In this document: positions 42,231 to 55,369 of the stretch, piece after piece
Position numbering within the stretch: the first letter of the stretch is position 1
Layout: each line of letters begins with the position of its first letter
Source of the DNA: Pyxicephalus adspersus
Lineage: Eukaryota > Chordata > Amphibia > Anura > Pyxicephalidae
Reading direction: 5' to 3'
NCBI RefSeq assembly: GCF_032062135.1
Contig: NC_092859.1
Location: forward strand, 28,094,399-28,158,398
DNA length: 64,000 nucleotides
Made by a program: the position numbers and the translations under genes
The notes under the pieces: model-generated
Seen by the model: only the letters and a program-made list of their open reading frames with translations
What the model was told of the DNA's origin: nothing
Databases searched by the model: none

Positions 42231-44827
42231 TAGACAGACATGTACTTTTAAACAAATTATTAATAAGTGACACATACATTAAAGGCCAACTTGAGCTAAC
42301 ACTTTAAACTTTTACAGCAGTGGGTTTTTTTTTTTGATGGGGGGGGATTTTGCTGGACAGCTTGGCTTGAAAAGTTGAAAAATAATACATTTACCTACAA
42401 GATCAAAAGGAAATAAAAATGTTCCAGATGAGGGTTAGAAAAAAAAATTTGCCTTGTTAATTCTATTTTCAGGCCTAATCATAAACATTTTTGAAAAAGT
42501 TTCAAGAGTAACTAGTCACATAATGAATATCAGTTGCTGGAATTCAGCAGTGCTAACTTTTCGGAGCAGCAGAAGAAGCAAGGTGATCGGCAGTTAGTTC
42601 AGTTCAGGGAAGAATGATTGGCAGCTTGGGAAGGAGAAATATAATCAGAGGTGATTGGTAAAAACAAAAAATGATGTATGACAGATCATTAAAAAGAAAT
42701 ATGACTCACGCAACAAACCTTTGCTAAAAAAAGCAAACATGTATCTCCAAACTAGTTCTCTCTCACACACGCGCCCTGCAGCACCTCACTTTTCGACTGA
42801 CTGTTTTTGGGGTACCACTGTAATTACTATCAAACATTTTGTTTTAAAGGTGGGACATTAAAAAGAAATTTAAGCCCAATCCTTAAAATATTCCATCACC
42901 ATAATGCTGTTTGAAAGTTAGTTTCAAACTTTCTAACTCTTTTTGTAAAATACCAGCTTGTAAAATGACAACTGTCTCTTAGTTTTGCTCCTGCACTGTC
43001 ACATCATATAACGAGTACCTGGTAAAAACTACATGTGATTATGCTGATGTGAAATCATGGTCCACTGTTGCCCATCCAGAATAATGATGTGCAGCCCACC
43101 CCGGGGCAAGTACATGTAGATGGAGGGAGATGGCTGAAAAAAAACTGGAGGAGATCAACACAAAAATAAAATAGAAAAAAAAAGTAAATTGTTATTTTAT
43201 ATATAACTATCATATTACTTTGGATGATCTTATTGACCTTTTCAATTATTATCTCTGGAAAACTGTTTATATAGTATAAATGTACTCATTATTATTTACT
43301 ACCATGCCTATTATGTCCTCACTTATTGTTGTTTATCTGTACATGTATTATCTTCATCTATTATGTATAGTGCACTTTGAACTGCAATACCTGTAAATTT
43401 ATTCTGAATATGTATATATAATCTTTCTATTTTCAGCTTTTGAAAAAGGCTCTCTGCCAAATCCCCTGAAGAAGCCGATAGGCGAAACGAGTCGAGGTAA
43501 GAGACGTTGATGTTTTGAATTTGGGGTTTCACTGTCTAGTCAATTGATCATCCTCCCCATGCTAAATAATGTGGAAGAGACCAAAATAAATCATTTGGAT
43601 GATTCATTGTTGGAAACTTGTATTTTAAGTATCCTCTCTAACTTGTATTTTAAGCTTGATCTTTACAATATAATTTTTCTTTGCTGCACTAAACCCTAGC
43701 TATACTCGCTATAACCCTAGCTATTCTTTTTATCACTTATATACCCAATAGAGGGGAGCCGCTACATATATTTACATAATTGTTGGGACTAGCACCATTT
43801 ATTAGTTCTAAAAAAAAGTAAAAACAGTACTTTATGGAAAACAAGCAATTTTCTGCCATACACAGTGCTTTCAGAATCTAAATGTCAACCATTTAGGGTT
43901 TACAATAATTTTAATTTTGCTGTACTGTGGTAACAATTTGTTAAATTACATACTTTCCATTCCTTTTAAAAATAAAAGTGTTCCTACCCTTAAAAAGGAT
44001 TTGTCTATTTTTTCCAGTTCACAACTGTAGACACGTCACTAAGTAATGTCCATCCCTTCCCTAACAGTATCTGCTGAGCAGATGGCAGTCCACGCACTGC
44101 AGCGCTTACTTACTCTGTAAAATTCTCTATTGTGCATTGGGCAAGCTGTTGCAACATGCTCCTGCATTCCAAAGAGCCCATGACAGATGCACGGACCAAA
44201 AGCATTAAAGAGAATCCTGCAAGTCTCTCAATCCAGCTATGATTCATAATATATCACCGTCTGCAGCCCAGGGCACCAATGGCAGCATCATTTTCTAGGT
44301 AAATATTACTGGGCTAAATTTAAATAAAGTGCAGTAACCCATGGCAGCCAGTCCGGGTTTATCCAAAAAATTTACAAGCAATTGGCTAGTGATGATTAGT
44401 TCATTAAACATAAAGATTTACTAAATATAAATATTAAAATGTATAGCTTGTATCCATGTAAAATATATGTTTGCTGACTTTTTCTGTTACCAGAATTGTA
44501 GTGACAAAACTTCAACACACTAGACAATTCTTGCTATTGGAAACTGCTTCTAACTTAGGAATTTCACATGGAAACTCTCCAAATAATATACACTTTATAT
44601 TCATATAGCAATACAGATCACAGATCCTCGCTAAAGATGAATTCCACCAAAAGGGAAACTAAAGAGGGTAAAGCGTATAATGACTTGTGACCCCCAATGA
44701 TCCAATACATATATACATATGTTCATGCTAGTTGGCAGATACCTGAATGTCTAGGTAGCAGACCAATGAAGTTTCTCTGGCGGCTTTAACTGAAAGATAA
44801 AGCATAAGGGTAAACCCCTAAAGCTAA
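42231..44827. other. Intergenic DNA with a hammerhead-like motif
   Basis: No gene. The notable element is the hammerhead-ribozyme-like sequence at 43460-43500, listed separately. Confidence 0.5.
43460..43500 (+). ncRNA. Hammerhead-ribozyme-like motif (type I, minimal stem III)
   Basis: The core CTGAAGA (43466-43472) fits CUGANGA. It is followed by one extra A, a GCC/GGC stem with GATA loop (43474-43483), GAAAC (43484-43488), a two-base loop and GUC (43491-43493), the usual cleavage triplet. The bases on each side (TCCC and GAGG) can form most of stem I. The extra A and one stem I mismatch weaken it. Hammerheads of this kind are known from Penelope-like retroelements and from amphibian genomes. 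No Penelope coding sequence is nearby, so this would be a solo relic. Confidence 0.4.
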
Positions 44828-45150
44828 TTTCAGACCTGTGGTTCTGTTAGGTCTACTGCAGGCTCAACAACCCTTTCAATTGAACCACTTTTGCATGTGG
44901 TTGAAGGTGGTTGCAGTGCATTGGTGTTGTTGAATGCACCATGTTGCTTCTGGCCATCCTTGAGTCGTCAGATGCTTCAATTGCAACTGCCTTCAGCCAC
45001 CACTCACAGTGAGAACCACCACCCACAGCAAACTGCAACCTTAACTGCAACCTCCCTCCAAAATTTCATATCACAGAGGTTGAGCGCAGCTGCAGGTAAA
45101 CTGTGGTTGGTACAACAACCGCAGAGTTAAACTGCACAAAAAGAGGTGTC
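44828..45150. repeat. GGTTG/CAACC-rich unclassified repeat
   Basis: GGTTG- and TGCAAC-type words recur on both strands, for example GTGGTTGAAGGTGGTTGCAG and AACTGCAACCTCCCTCC, which makes partial self-complementarity. The ends share TGTGGTT. The composition differs from its neighbours and suggests a small DNA transposon, but no target duplication was found. Confidence 0.35.
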
Positions 45151-48100
45151 TGGGAACAGCTAAACTTTTTTTATTTAAAATTAATGAAATCAGGTCAATG
45201 TGTTACAAAGCACATCATAGTGACATTATGATGCATCCTGGAATCAATTGACCACAATGATTTGAAGGTGTGATAAATAGATGTCTATAAACTATTGGCC
45301 ATAAAAGTCCATCCCCAGGGAATGAATCGTAAATGAGCAACTCATCCATTGCCCATGAAAAATCCTGTGTGCTATTTGCTCTTTGAGGAAATTTTGGGGT
45401 TAAACTCTTTCCCCAGTCTAATAATAAATGTGTACTTTGTGATAATGAAAGTTGCTTCATTTAATCATTATCCAATTGGTATTATTATTATAATGTATTT
45501 ATCAAGTTCCAAAATATCACACAGTGCACTAGGGGGCGTGAAAATAATAATCATTATAATAGCTATGATATAGAATATTCTCATGGAGAGATGTACAAAA
45601 TCTGTATTCAGCTGGATATAATGGCTGATAGGAGAAAATTAATACATGTATTAGAACTCAACAACTAGATAGACACCTAGAGGATTAATTATCTTGACTT
45701 TTCTCATATCTCAGGGAAAGCAGTGGAGATTCTTGCATCCTTATTAACAGTCGAAACACTTAGTTTTCTTGCTGAATTATTTGTCATACAAATTAAGGTC
45801 ATATTCACAAATGTTCGCCAAAACTCATGCACAATAGCCACATGCTTGGTGAACTAAATAGAGGTCCAAAGGGCATAAACCTCTCATCTCTGGCATCAGT
45901 TCCTGGGCATTGGTACTTTGAGACGGGGGCCCAATTTTTAGGGGGAACCTCCTAAAATGCATTGTGATAATAAAAAGGGCATGTAAGTTTATATCACATC
46001 TCATTTGCTATGGAGCCTCATGCATGGCATACTAAGATGGTAAATTCAGGGAGGGTGCACAACTTCTTTTATTTAAAAAAATGACATTTTGACAGTAATT
46101 GCTATCCTTCTACATAGTTTCAGCAGTATAGACAGCATTATTTACCAAGATATAAGACTATATTTTATATATTTCAGTGACATGCAGTTATGAGGCATTG
46201 GATTTAACAAGATTTGCCCATCATCTGCCTGCCAGAAATTGATGAGCAAATCCCGTTGAAAAGGGGAAATCTCTTGGGTGAAAATTATTTGTCTGAATTG
46301 CCCGGTAAATCTTAGATAATTAGACCTCTTTAAAGTCTAAATATTTGGATACAGAAGAGATGGAATAGACCCCCAATTTTCATTGTCCCTTCTGCCCTTC
46401 TTAGTGACTTGGCATGAGGTTTGAATTTGCTGCTTCCATGGAAAACATACAACACATATAAAAGTTTATAAATTAAAACTTTCTACCAAAAACTTTTATA
46501 ATGTTTGCTTCCAGAAATGGCAAACAACTTTTAATACAGGGCCTAGCCTTTGTCCTGGTCAGCTGAGATACAAATGCCACAAATGTGGCAAACCTGACCC
46601 CGGCAGATTTATTTATTCCATTTAGTAACCACAAAAGAAAAAAAAACTCACCACACAGCACCAAGAAATATTGTAACCCTTACCACTGTGTCCCAAACTC
46701 AAAATGTTTTTTTCTGTTATATTTTTAAAGCAGTATAGGCATATACTGCCTATAGTACTATAGAGTGTCAGAGAAAAGAGAAAAAATTAAAAAGTGAGAG
46801 TTGAAAAATAGAAAGTATAGATACCGTATATATTCATTAAAAAGAATCATGCATTCATTTATTATATGAATGAATATTAAAACACAATATTCATATAAAA
46901 TATTTTTTATAAATCTGTATATCTGGGGATCCAAGAATCCTTTGCATAGAAGAGGTCAAAGCTGGGGGTTATCCTTTTTCAATCTTACATTTCTTTTCTT
47001 GCAAAGGTAGTTTTCGGGGCAGCCCCAAGGAGAGTAATACTGAGGCCAAGAAAGACTGAATGTAGAAAAAAAAAGTAGATGGTGACCATTGATGATGTAA
47101 AAACACAGAAGTCATTCTGGGGATGTGGGGTGCTTTACACTTACACTTTACATGCTCCATGAACAAATAGGCAACGCTTACTTGTAGGTAACCTGTAAAA
47201 TGTGTAGTGTCTATTTTTTTCTATACACTTGTTTATAAGGAAGCAGGTGAGAGGTAACACAAAGCTGTAATACAATAACTGCAACTCTTGTACCGAGCGA
47301 GGTTCAATTGCAGTAAGCGAGGGACAGGTCTGTTCCCAGCTCTCACGCGCTTGCACTCTGAATTACCTCCTCACCTTTCTATGCCCTGTGTGTAATGTAA
47401 AGTTTATAATATAATTACACCCTACATGCCTGAAATTGCCTTTATCTGAGAACTGATTATACATAATAACACACAAACTCCCAGGATCACACATATGCTG
47501 ACGGTGCCAGGATCACACTTTTTAAAGTCTTTTTTCTGATAATGAAATTCTTGTCCTAGTTGCCATCTGTTGCATTGAGTACAATTTGTATTTTAACCCT
47601 CCAGTTGCTCCAATGCAGGAGAAACACATAGCAGTATGCATGTACCTGGAACTTACCCGATTCAAACATCTTGGGAAAGGGACATTGAAGCGATACTTCT
47701 GGCAAACAGAATAATGTAAGGAAGGAGTTAAAGCTGACAAAAAGTTGTATTCTGCCTGTCAAATCAGAACAGAAGACTTGATTTCTCCCTACTGGAGTTC
47801 AGTAACACTTGCAGGTCTTGTCCTTCCTTCAGCCTGCCAAATTCAGAGACTTTTACTGCTTGCATTTATTATTTTATACAAAGCTGCATTTATTAATGTA
47901 TTCAGGGTTTTATTATTTGTGTATTTTATAGGGTTCTGGTTTAGTAGTGACAGCTAAATTTACCAGGGTTCAATTTGTCAAGGACCTGGCTAATCTTTTT
48001 TAGAAAATCAGTAAATCTGAACTTTAAAGTGAATACTGCTGAAATCTATAGGTGAGAAATAATATTTAATGCTAATAGGCAAATAAGCTGGACACTTCCA

Positions 48101-50944
48101 TAAAGGTGCATTAACATTTTCCTTTAAAAGAATTGAAAATACACAAATCCTTTCCAGCAGCCTCTTTCTCTTAGTGTTTCCAGCTCAGAGCTATGTACTT
48201 GATAACTTTGTAGTATCTCTTCTGCTTCTCTTAAGGCCAAAGCAGTTGTGTGAAATTCAGGACTATGAAGTGAAGGTGACCAGATTTGAGGTGGAACTAG
48301 ATCTTATTTTTTTAGATAACGGTGAGAAGGAAGGTTCTTTATTGCAGAAGAGACAGGAGACAGAAATAAGGGTTTTCTGAAGAAATAAAATTATTCTCTC
48401 TAATACGTAATATATTACATATTGGAGTGCTGCTTAAATTACTATAGAGACCTGGGTTGCTTTGATGGTATACCTTACCTCACACACTTGTAGATAGTCC
48501 TACCCTGTGCTGAAAGGGAGTTGTCCAATTGACTTCCACACAACAAGCATGTATCTAGAGCCCATGTCATCAAGCCTACTCCTCCTCAGCTATCCTATTC
48601 TGGCCCTCCCCTTTCCGCTTTTTGATCTGCCTGTCATTGCACGTGTACTGATACAGTGTGTGAGAGGCAGTGCTCTAAGCTGAAAAATCACCTGTCCTTT
48701 GGAAAGTTTACTATCCTGCTGTCATGGAGTTTATTTCATACAGATGTTTGTTTAGTGAAATTAGCAAGCAGTACCTACACAGTCACAAACACAATGCAAA
48801 AGAGCTAAGATTTGTAATTTATTGAAATGTCAATATTGGGAGAGTAGAACTCATAACGAAGGTTAGTGATAAACTGTGTAGGGAGGGGGTATTTGGGCAG
48901 AGTTGCCTACACACACACTGTGTTTCCTGCACAAACACACCCCTCTAACTGGTCACGGAGACTGGCAGAGACTTTGGACTTCTTCTCCTGAGGACAGATG
49001 CTTTGCAGCCCCTGTAATGACATCATAGTGGCTATGAAGAGGGGAACCCAGTAAACAATCATGGTAATTAAAAAAGTAACAAAGGACAAGGGGACACAAG
49101 GGGAAGAGAGGGAGGTTTTGGGATACTTTTAGGGTGCTCACTACAGTTAAGCTGTAGGGTTAGTGATGCTCAGGACATAAACAACACCATTTTTAATATG
49201 TTAGCATGAAGTCCTTAGTGCCAGCAACCTTTCTTTAAAGTTTTTAATCACAAGACCGATTGCACATTTGCTCCATAAACAAACTCATTGAACAGAGAAA
49301 AAAATTACAACAGCCAAACAGTTTTCTTTGCAATCATCCTTTACTGTGTGTCACGCAGAAGATTAATTGAGAATTATGGTTAAGGCTTCACAATGGATAA
49401 CCTGCCATCTGTCCTACCCTTTTCTCTTGGATAATTTATGTATTTTCCCTAGAAAATTAAAAAAAAAACGCATCGCAGCTGTTTCTAGTTGGAGCCGAGT
49501 ATTAAAATCTTGCAAAAGATGCTGGCAGAGCAATCCCAGAGTGCTGTACTGCTGGGTGTCAATAAGAATGTTTGCCCTGATGTTATATCCAAAGCACATG
49601 GCTTTAGAAAAGAAGCTTAGAGCAATGACCGTATGTGTCTCAAGCTTGATGGGGCTTAAAGTGAACCTATACTTGGCCAAGGCTCAATTACAAAACAGTT
49701 TTTACTTAAATGGGTCCAATCCCTGTGTTACCCTCTATTAGTGTCCTTCTACCATAGCTGGTTTGCTTGGATTCTTCTACCATACCCATAGTGATTAATT
49801 CAAGAATCTTGAAGACACCTTCATCGGGATAAACGTATGTTTAGAAGATTATACAAAAATTATAACTTGACTATAGGGCAGCTTAGATGGGGTGGGACCA
49901 AAGTTGACTTTTAGAAAAAGTCAGTAATTAGAATTGTAGAAAAAGCTGCATTGCTCTTATTCTGGTAGAGAATGACACTAAGTACTAAAATAGCTTCTTC
50001 ATACATTAATTCACTCATAAATAAATGTATCTGGGTGTCCACTTTTGTAAATGGAGTGCTTTAGCAAAATGTATGGTAATTTTGCAATGCTGTGACTTTC
50101 CTAAGGGCCTAGAAATGTAAACACACTTAGCAAAGTGAAATCTACCTGCTTATTTGGAAACAAGTTAAAACAGCAAAATGTAAAAAACATGCAAACATTT
50201 GCTGCCCCTGTAATCAGAGAAACACGAGAATGTTTGGAGATGTATCTGGGCAGTAAAAATTACTGTTTGCAAAACTTTGTACCAGACACTTAAGAAGATT
50301 ACATATTTTTACAATTTTGTTCAGTATCTCTCTAAACAATAAACACACATTAAATAATTTTTTGAAAGCAAACTTTAAATGACAAGGAAATTTGACCACA
50401 GAAAAAGGTATCATTTTTGTGCTGATACCCAAAGCAGTTAAAACACTTTTAACAGATGTATGTAAGCATTGAAAAATTGCCTAAAATTTCCTGGTCATAA
50501 AGTGGGGAAGTAGCCACTGTCATTATGGGGTTAATGCGTCATAAGCAAAAAGGGGTTATCATTTTCCTTTACTGTTGCAACACCTGCAATTTCTGCTGCT
50601 TACAAGGCTACCCTGTATTCTTTGGATTCTTCTGTTGAGCTTGCTACACTTCATTCTTGTAGTGACATAGGGGCTAAAAAAAGGAACCACAGCCTGGAGA
50701 GAGAGACCAAACATCCTACACATGCTAAAATATTGGACGCTTGAGATTATTCATCCAGTTTGTGTTGAGATGTCCGCTGCACCGTTAGGGTGGGGGGACC
50801 ATGTTTTACAAACAAGGAAGGGAGCCACACACTTTTTGCTCCCTTCCATCTTTGGCAAGTTGGATTCCAGATGGATATTAGAGGGGGCCCACAAAAATCT
50901 TTAGTCATTAAAAATACCTATAAATACCTGCTTAATAGGAATGC
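45151..50944. other. Intergenic DNA, nothing recognised
   Basis: A 124-codon frame at 49367-49741 shows no known domain and is overlapped by another frame on the opposite strand. No transposon boundaries or genes could be supported. Confidence 0.45.
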
Positions 50945-51270
50945 ATGCCTATTCTTATTTTGGAAAGAATTCTTTGGTGGTCCGCAGTCTGGTCAGTCCG
51001 CCCCTCCCGCTGGGTCAGGAGAAGGACCCCGCTGGGGGAGGGGGCGCACCGTTCAGAGCCGCAGACCACCAAAGAATTCTTTCCAAAAAAAGAGTAGGCC
51101 CGCATACCCATTCCATATAGAATTGCAGGCTCAGGGCGGTGGGAAGGTTGTCTCTCTGAACACAACCTGCCCACTCTCCCTTTGCAGGCTCAGACCTGCG
51201 ATGGGAGAGTGGGCGAATTCTGGTATCATGACGTCACTCTGGGGGAAGCTTCTTCCCCTTTGAGTGATAC
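50945..51270. repeat. GC-rich hairpin element, copy 2
   Basis: The first part, 50948-51099, is a long inverted repeat. Both arms contain GGAAAGAATTCTTTGGTGGT, separated by a loop holding CGCTGGGTCAGGAGAAGGAC. The second part matches copy 1 (GCTCAGACCTGCGATGGGAG, ATCATGACGTCACTCTGGG). It has no conserved coding frame; the 157-codon frame at 50790-51263 only runs through the repeat. Confidence 0.6.
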
Positions 51271-51275
51271 ATAGG

Positions 51276-51374
51276 CAGGGGTGTAGTCGGGGCGGCGTTT
51301 ACATAACAATGATGTGCATGCATGCTCGCCATGGATAGTACCACCCCCCCTCTTCTTTTTTTACGACTACACCC

Positions 51375-51377
<3 letters not shown>
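51276..51377. mobile_element. Tiny MITE, 102 bp, followed by (TA)n
   Basis: CAGGGGTGTAGTCG at the left and its exact reverse complement at the right bound a 102-bp unit. A (TA)18 microsatellite follows at 51378-51413. The 8 bases on each side match at only about 5 positions, so hAT membership is suggested by the CAGGGG end and not proven. Confidence 0.6.

Positions 51378-51413
<36 letters not shown>
51378..51413. repeat. (TA)n microsatellite
   Basis: An uninterrupted run of TA dinucleotides, about 18 units. Confidence 0.95.
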
Positions 51414-51415
<2 letters not shown>

Positions 51416-52664
51416 CTATAAGGTATCCATGTTTAGTATGCTAGAAGCCATTTGTACTCACAGACATTATTTGTTCTTTGTGGCTTTGTGACTATGGAGT
51501 TTTGTGGGTGGTATATATGTATTAAAAGGTATTGTAGCCTGCCACAGTATGACAGCTGTCATTGTCCATGGCCAGATTAGATGAGCTGTGCTATACCTGT
51601 CACTGACAAATATATATAGTCACTATAGGAAACCGAGATGGTGAACCTCCCTTGGGTCAAATACAGCCATAATACCTGACAGTGGTTCTAAGCACTCCAA
51701 CTTTGTTTAACTTCCTGATTACATAAATGGCATACTGATGAAGCAAATCTACAAATGGATTACTAAAATGTAGCCTGATCCCACGGGTCCTAGTGATTGC
51801 ACACAGCTTGGAGTTGTCCTGGCCATTATTATTTCTAAGAGATCTCCCCCCTGCATGTCACAACTGGCCTTTGACAGATCAATGCAAGATTTGTGTCCAG
51901 GGACCTGTCACAGTAGAATCACTGACATGTGCAGCCTGTCATGGGGAATTCAGTCAAGGCGGGCCCAAATCCACATGACAGGGGCCTCAGACAAGCATGA
52001 AAGACGAGTGACACTCAAGAGACCATGCGGCCCGGCGCCCCCTCACCATGTATGGAGTCAGTTTAGCTATATACATTTCCTCTTGTTAGCAGTCGGTCTT
52101 CATTTCACCATTAGACTTGTCGAGTGTAAACATTGGAGCATAGCTGCTAGACTTGCGAACAGCCCATGAAAGTCTCAACAGTAATCAACAATACTGTAAT
52201 TTTCTATCTTTTCTAGTTAGGTAACATTCTTTTTATCTATATATATTTTTCCAAAGTGGCATTGTTTTGGGTGAGTTTTTAAACTAATGTATTTAATGAG
52301 TATAGAATCTAAATATATAGGGACCCTTCATACATTCTAAAATTGCATTAGGCATATTATGTCACAGGTGCCACTTTAGGGCAACTTATTTATTGGAATG
52401 GGTTGCCAATGCATTAGAGTGATTCAAAAAATGGACATCCACCGTTTGTAGAAATGCAGCACACCAAATCACACGCCTGAATTATTGTGCATTGATATGC
52501 TTTCATTGCCAGTGCATTCTCCTCCCCAGAGCTTATCAAGTTTATTAAGACAATACAGCAAGAACTCTTTACTTTTATTTTTTGGCGAAATAAAAAACAT
52601 AGAAAACCCAATAACTTGGACTAAGTCATTTAATAAGAATTTTAAAAGTGGCAGGTTCTTTAGA

Positions 52665-52975
52665 AAAACAAAGGATAACCCTTTGCAGCACTGGGTGTCA
52701 GGTTCAAACCCTGGCAAGGACACTATGCAAGAAATTCGTATGTACTCCCTGTATTTGCAAAGGTTTCCTCTGAGCATTCCAGTTTCCTCCTACATCTGAA
52801 AAATATGCAAGTATATTAATTGGTATCCCCAAAAATTGGCCTCAGCCTGTGTTAATGACATTTGACTATGACAGGGACGTTAGATTGTGAGCCCTCTGAG
52901 GGATAGTTAGTGATATGACTATGGACTTTATAGAGCGTTGTATATTATTTTGAAGCTATATACACTAAAAACAGA
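52665..52975 (+). repeat. tRNA-derived SINE with L2-like tail
   Basis: The head contains a B-box-like GGTTCAAACCC preceded by CTTTGCAGCACTGGG, as in tRNA-derived SINEs. The body has CTCCCTGTATTTGC and TTTCCTC...TCCAGTTTCCTCC. The tail has TTAGATTGTGAGCCC and GAGCGTTGTATATTATTTTG, similar to the end of the L2-like LINE in this window. It is a SINE relic and not a tRNA gene: there is no cloverleaf and the A box is degraded. Confidence 0.7.
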
Positions 52976-53339
52976 TTAATTAGAAATATAAAATGACAAA
53001 TTCGTAAATCATTCATTATTTTATATGTTAATATACAATGCTTAAAAATACATTTGTAAGGTAGATTTTGTTTGTCCATGAATCTGCCTACATACCATAT
53101 GGGATAGAATACCTTGGAGCTGACTACCTGATGCTGTGCCAGCCATTCCTGAGACTCAAGCATTGAAAGGCATGTAACATTCTACAAACTCCAGTACTGC
53201 ACCCTCTTTTCCAAACCATTTCAGAAGCAAAAGTGCCACCTAGAGGATAGAGATCCCTTTTCTATTCTAGAAGTGCTTTTTATAAAGAAAAGAAAAAGTT
53301 TTTTCCATGGTAACAAATGAGCCAGTTTAGTGGCTAGAA

Positions 53340-53377
53340 ATAGATAGATAGATGGATGGATAGATAGATATAGATAT

Positions 53378-53435
<58 letters not shown>

Positions 53436-53447
53436 GATAGATAGATA

Positions 53448-53496
<49 letters not shown>

Positions 53497-53542
53497 AGAC
53501 AGACAGATAGATAGATGATAGATAGGTAGATAGATAGATAGA
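53340..53542. repeat. (GATA)n microsatellite with interruptions
   Basis: About 200 bases of GATA units with occasional GATG, GACA and GATAATA variants. The Ser-Ile-Tyr-Leu repeat frames on the minus strand are artefacts of it. Confidence 0.95.
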
Positions 53543-53652
53543 TTCCATGGGAACGTTCCAGGTTTAGTTTACAACTCCATCTTGATTTGTGTCCCTTAAC
53601 ACCTGCATATCTCTTAAAAAATGGGCATGACTGAATTGTACTGAACACATGG

Positions 53653-54085
53653 CTTAAAGCATAACTATATTAAAATAAAAAATCACACCTTTACTTCCTT
53701 AAAGCGCCAGACTCCTCCAGCACTGTTCTTGTTTGGGCCTGGCGCCATACTGTAATCCAACTTTGTTGAGCAGGGGAAGCACTGGGGGCTGCCATCTTCT
53801 TCAGTCTATTGTGATTTTTTCCTTCTGGCTATGTCCCCAATCTCGCACTGGGGCAGGCATGAGATCGGGTGGCGTAGCCTGCTGTAAATGGGAAAAAAGA
53901 GTGCTGATCTCACTGCTCATGTGTGTTAAAAGATCAGGCATGTGCAGAGGTACAGCCAAAAGCCTCCTGGGCTTCACATGGGTATCCCAGGAGGCTCTGC
54001 TCTCCTATTTTGTCTTTAATTAATTAATTAGGTTGTCTAGCCTTTTATGTAAGGAAAAAAAATGGTGATAGGTCCACTTTAAAGT
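53653..54085. mobile_element. Possible MITE with internal hairpin
   Basis: The outer segments resemble each other in inverted orientation (CTTAAAGCATAACTAT and, reverse-complemented, CTTTAAAGTGGACCTAT), and the interior is GC-rich compared with the flanks. A perfect 11-bp hairpin (AGCCTCCTGGG, 53961-53971/53986-53996) lies inside. No clear target duplication. A similar end (AAGTGGACCTGTCATC) occurs near 37150. Confidence 0.4.
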
Positions 54086-54244
54086 AGAATGGTTAAAAGG
54101 AGTCTAAGAGTACATACGTTATGCATTTATCAGTAAATGTATTAAATACGTACTGTCCGTACACAATCTGCAGTCTTTGTACCCATAAAGTGTTACATAA
54201 TTGCTGTGATATGTGTAAGAGTGTCATTAATATAAACCTAAATA

Positions 54245-54425
54245 ATTATTATTATTATTGTTATTAATATTAATATTATTATTAATAATAATAAGAATAA
54301 TAAACAGGATTTATATAGCGCCAACATTTTACGCAGCGCTGAACACTGTTGCAAATGACAGACAGATACAGACAGTGACAAAGGAGGAGGAGAGGACCCT
54401 GCCTTGAAGAGTTTACAATTTAGGA
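54245..54425 (-). repeat. L2-like LINE 3' tail, copy E
   Basis: It begins with (ATT)n and reads ATTTATATAGCGCCAACAT, TTACGCAGCGCTGAACA, TTGCAAATGACAGACAG and AGGACCCTGCC, the reverse complement of the tail in copies B and C. Confidence 0.82.
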
Positions 54426-55369
54426 GATAAAAATATATGCAGTATATATATACACAGAGAGCTAACCCTTTGTCTGGGCCTACTTTATTGAAAAAAAAAT
54501 AATAACTGCCAACTACACAGCAATGAGAAATTCTTGAGAAAAATAATCACTTTTGACAGAACTATGTAATACACAACAGTTACACTGAGCATCAGGTGGG
54601 GTAAAAATGCTCCCGGGTAATTTTTAGATTAAGCAAGGCCTGTGATGAGTTGAGGGTTGCCTTGAAGTTGGTGATAGCTGAGAAAAAAATAGCTTGGAAT
54701 TAGTGAAAGGAAAAAAATGGCCATAACTAGTGGTTACAGGAAGACAAAATGGCAGATGTAGCAGTAACTTTAAACTTTACTGGTTCTTGGATGGCCTACA
54801 AGGACTTGTGTTACTTGTGTCCTAAACATACAACTTATCAAGTGTATACAAGTACATTTCACTATATGAAAAAACTTTATGTCTTTAATAAATAGCCAAA
54901 TGAAGATAAAAGATGTGATATACTATTCAATGTACTATTTTACATAGCCGGTGGTGCAGCTATACTGGAAGCAGGAATTATAATGTTTTATGTCTAAATC
55001 TGTTTACCAGCAATATATCAATAGGTGACACTTCAGCCACAGATGCCGAGCAACGAGCCATCCGTGAGCGGGATTACCTATTAACCACCACACAGAGCTG
55101 CAAAGCTGAACGGTTGAAAATAAATTATTCCAAATAAACATAATTCAGTCCAATGCACATGAAAAAAAGCGTATGACATACATTACCAAAGCTGCTTTTA
55201 ACTATGTGTGGACGTGCTACCAAAAAAATTATTCAGATTCTTTGACTGCTAATCTCTGGGAAAAATGTACAATTCAACAGGTGGGTTATAATAGGAAAAA
55301 ATCCAGTGGCAATTTCTGTTTGCTGTTATTGCCATACCAAAGTATTGGCAGATCCAGATTTTTATTTTT
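54426..55369. other. Intergenic DNA, nothing recognised
   Basis: AT-rich with no supported gene or element. Confidence 0.5.

Noticed and set aside
49367..49741. 124-codon open frame on the plus strand
   Set aside because: No family motif, opposite-strand frame overlaps it, and no promoter or splice signals support it.
50790..51263. 157-codon open frame, the longest in the window
   Set aside because: It runs through the palindromic GC-rich repeat and mirrors itself on the opposite strand; open because of repeat composition.
52665..52740. tRNA gene
   Set aside because: Only a B-box-like word is kept, with no cloverleaf; the downstream body shows it is a SINE.
53327..53648. Ser-Ile-Tyr-Leu repeat proteins
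   Set aside because: Direct translation of the GATA microsatellite.
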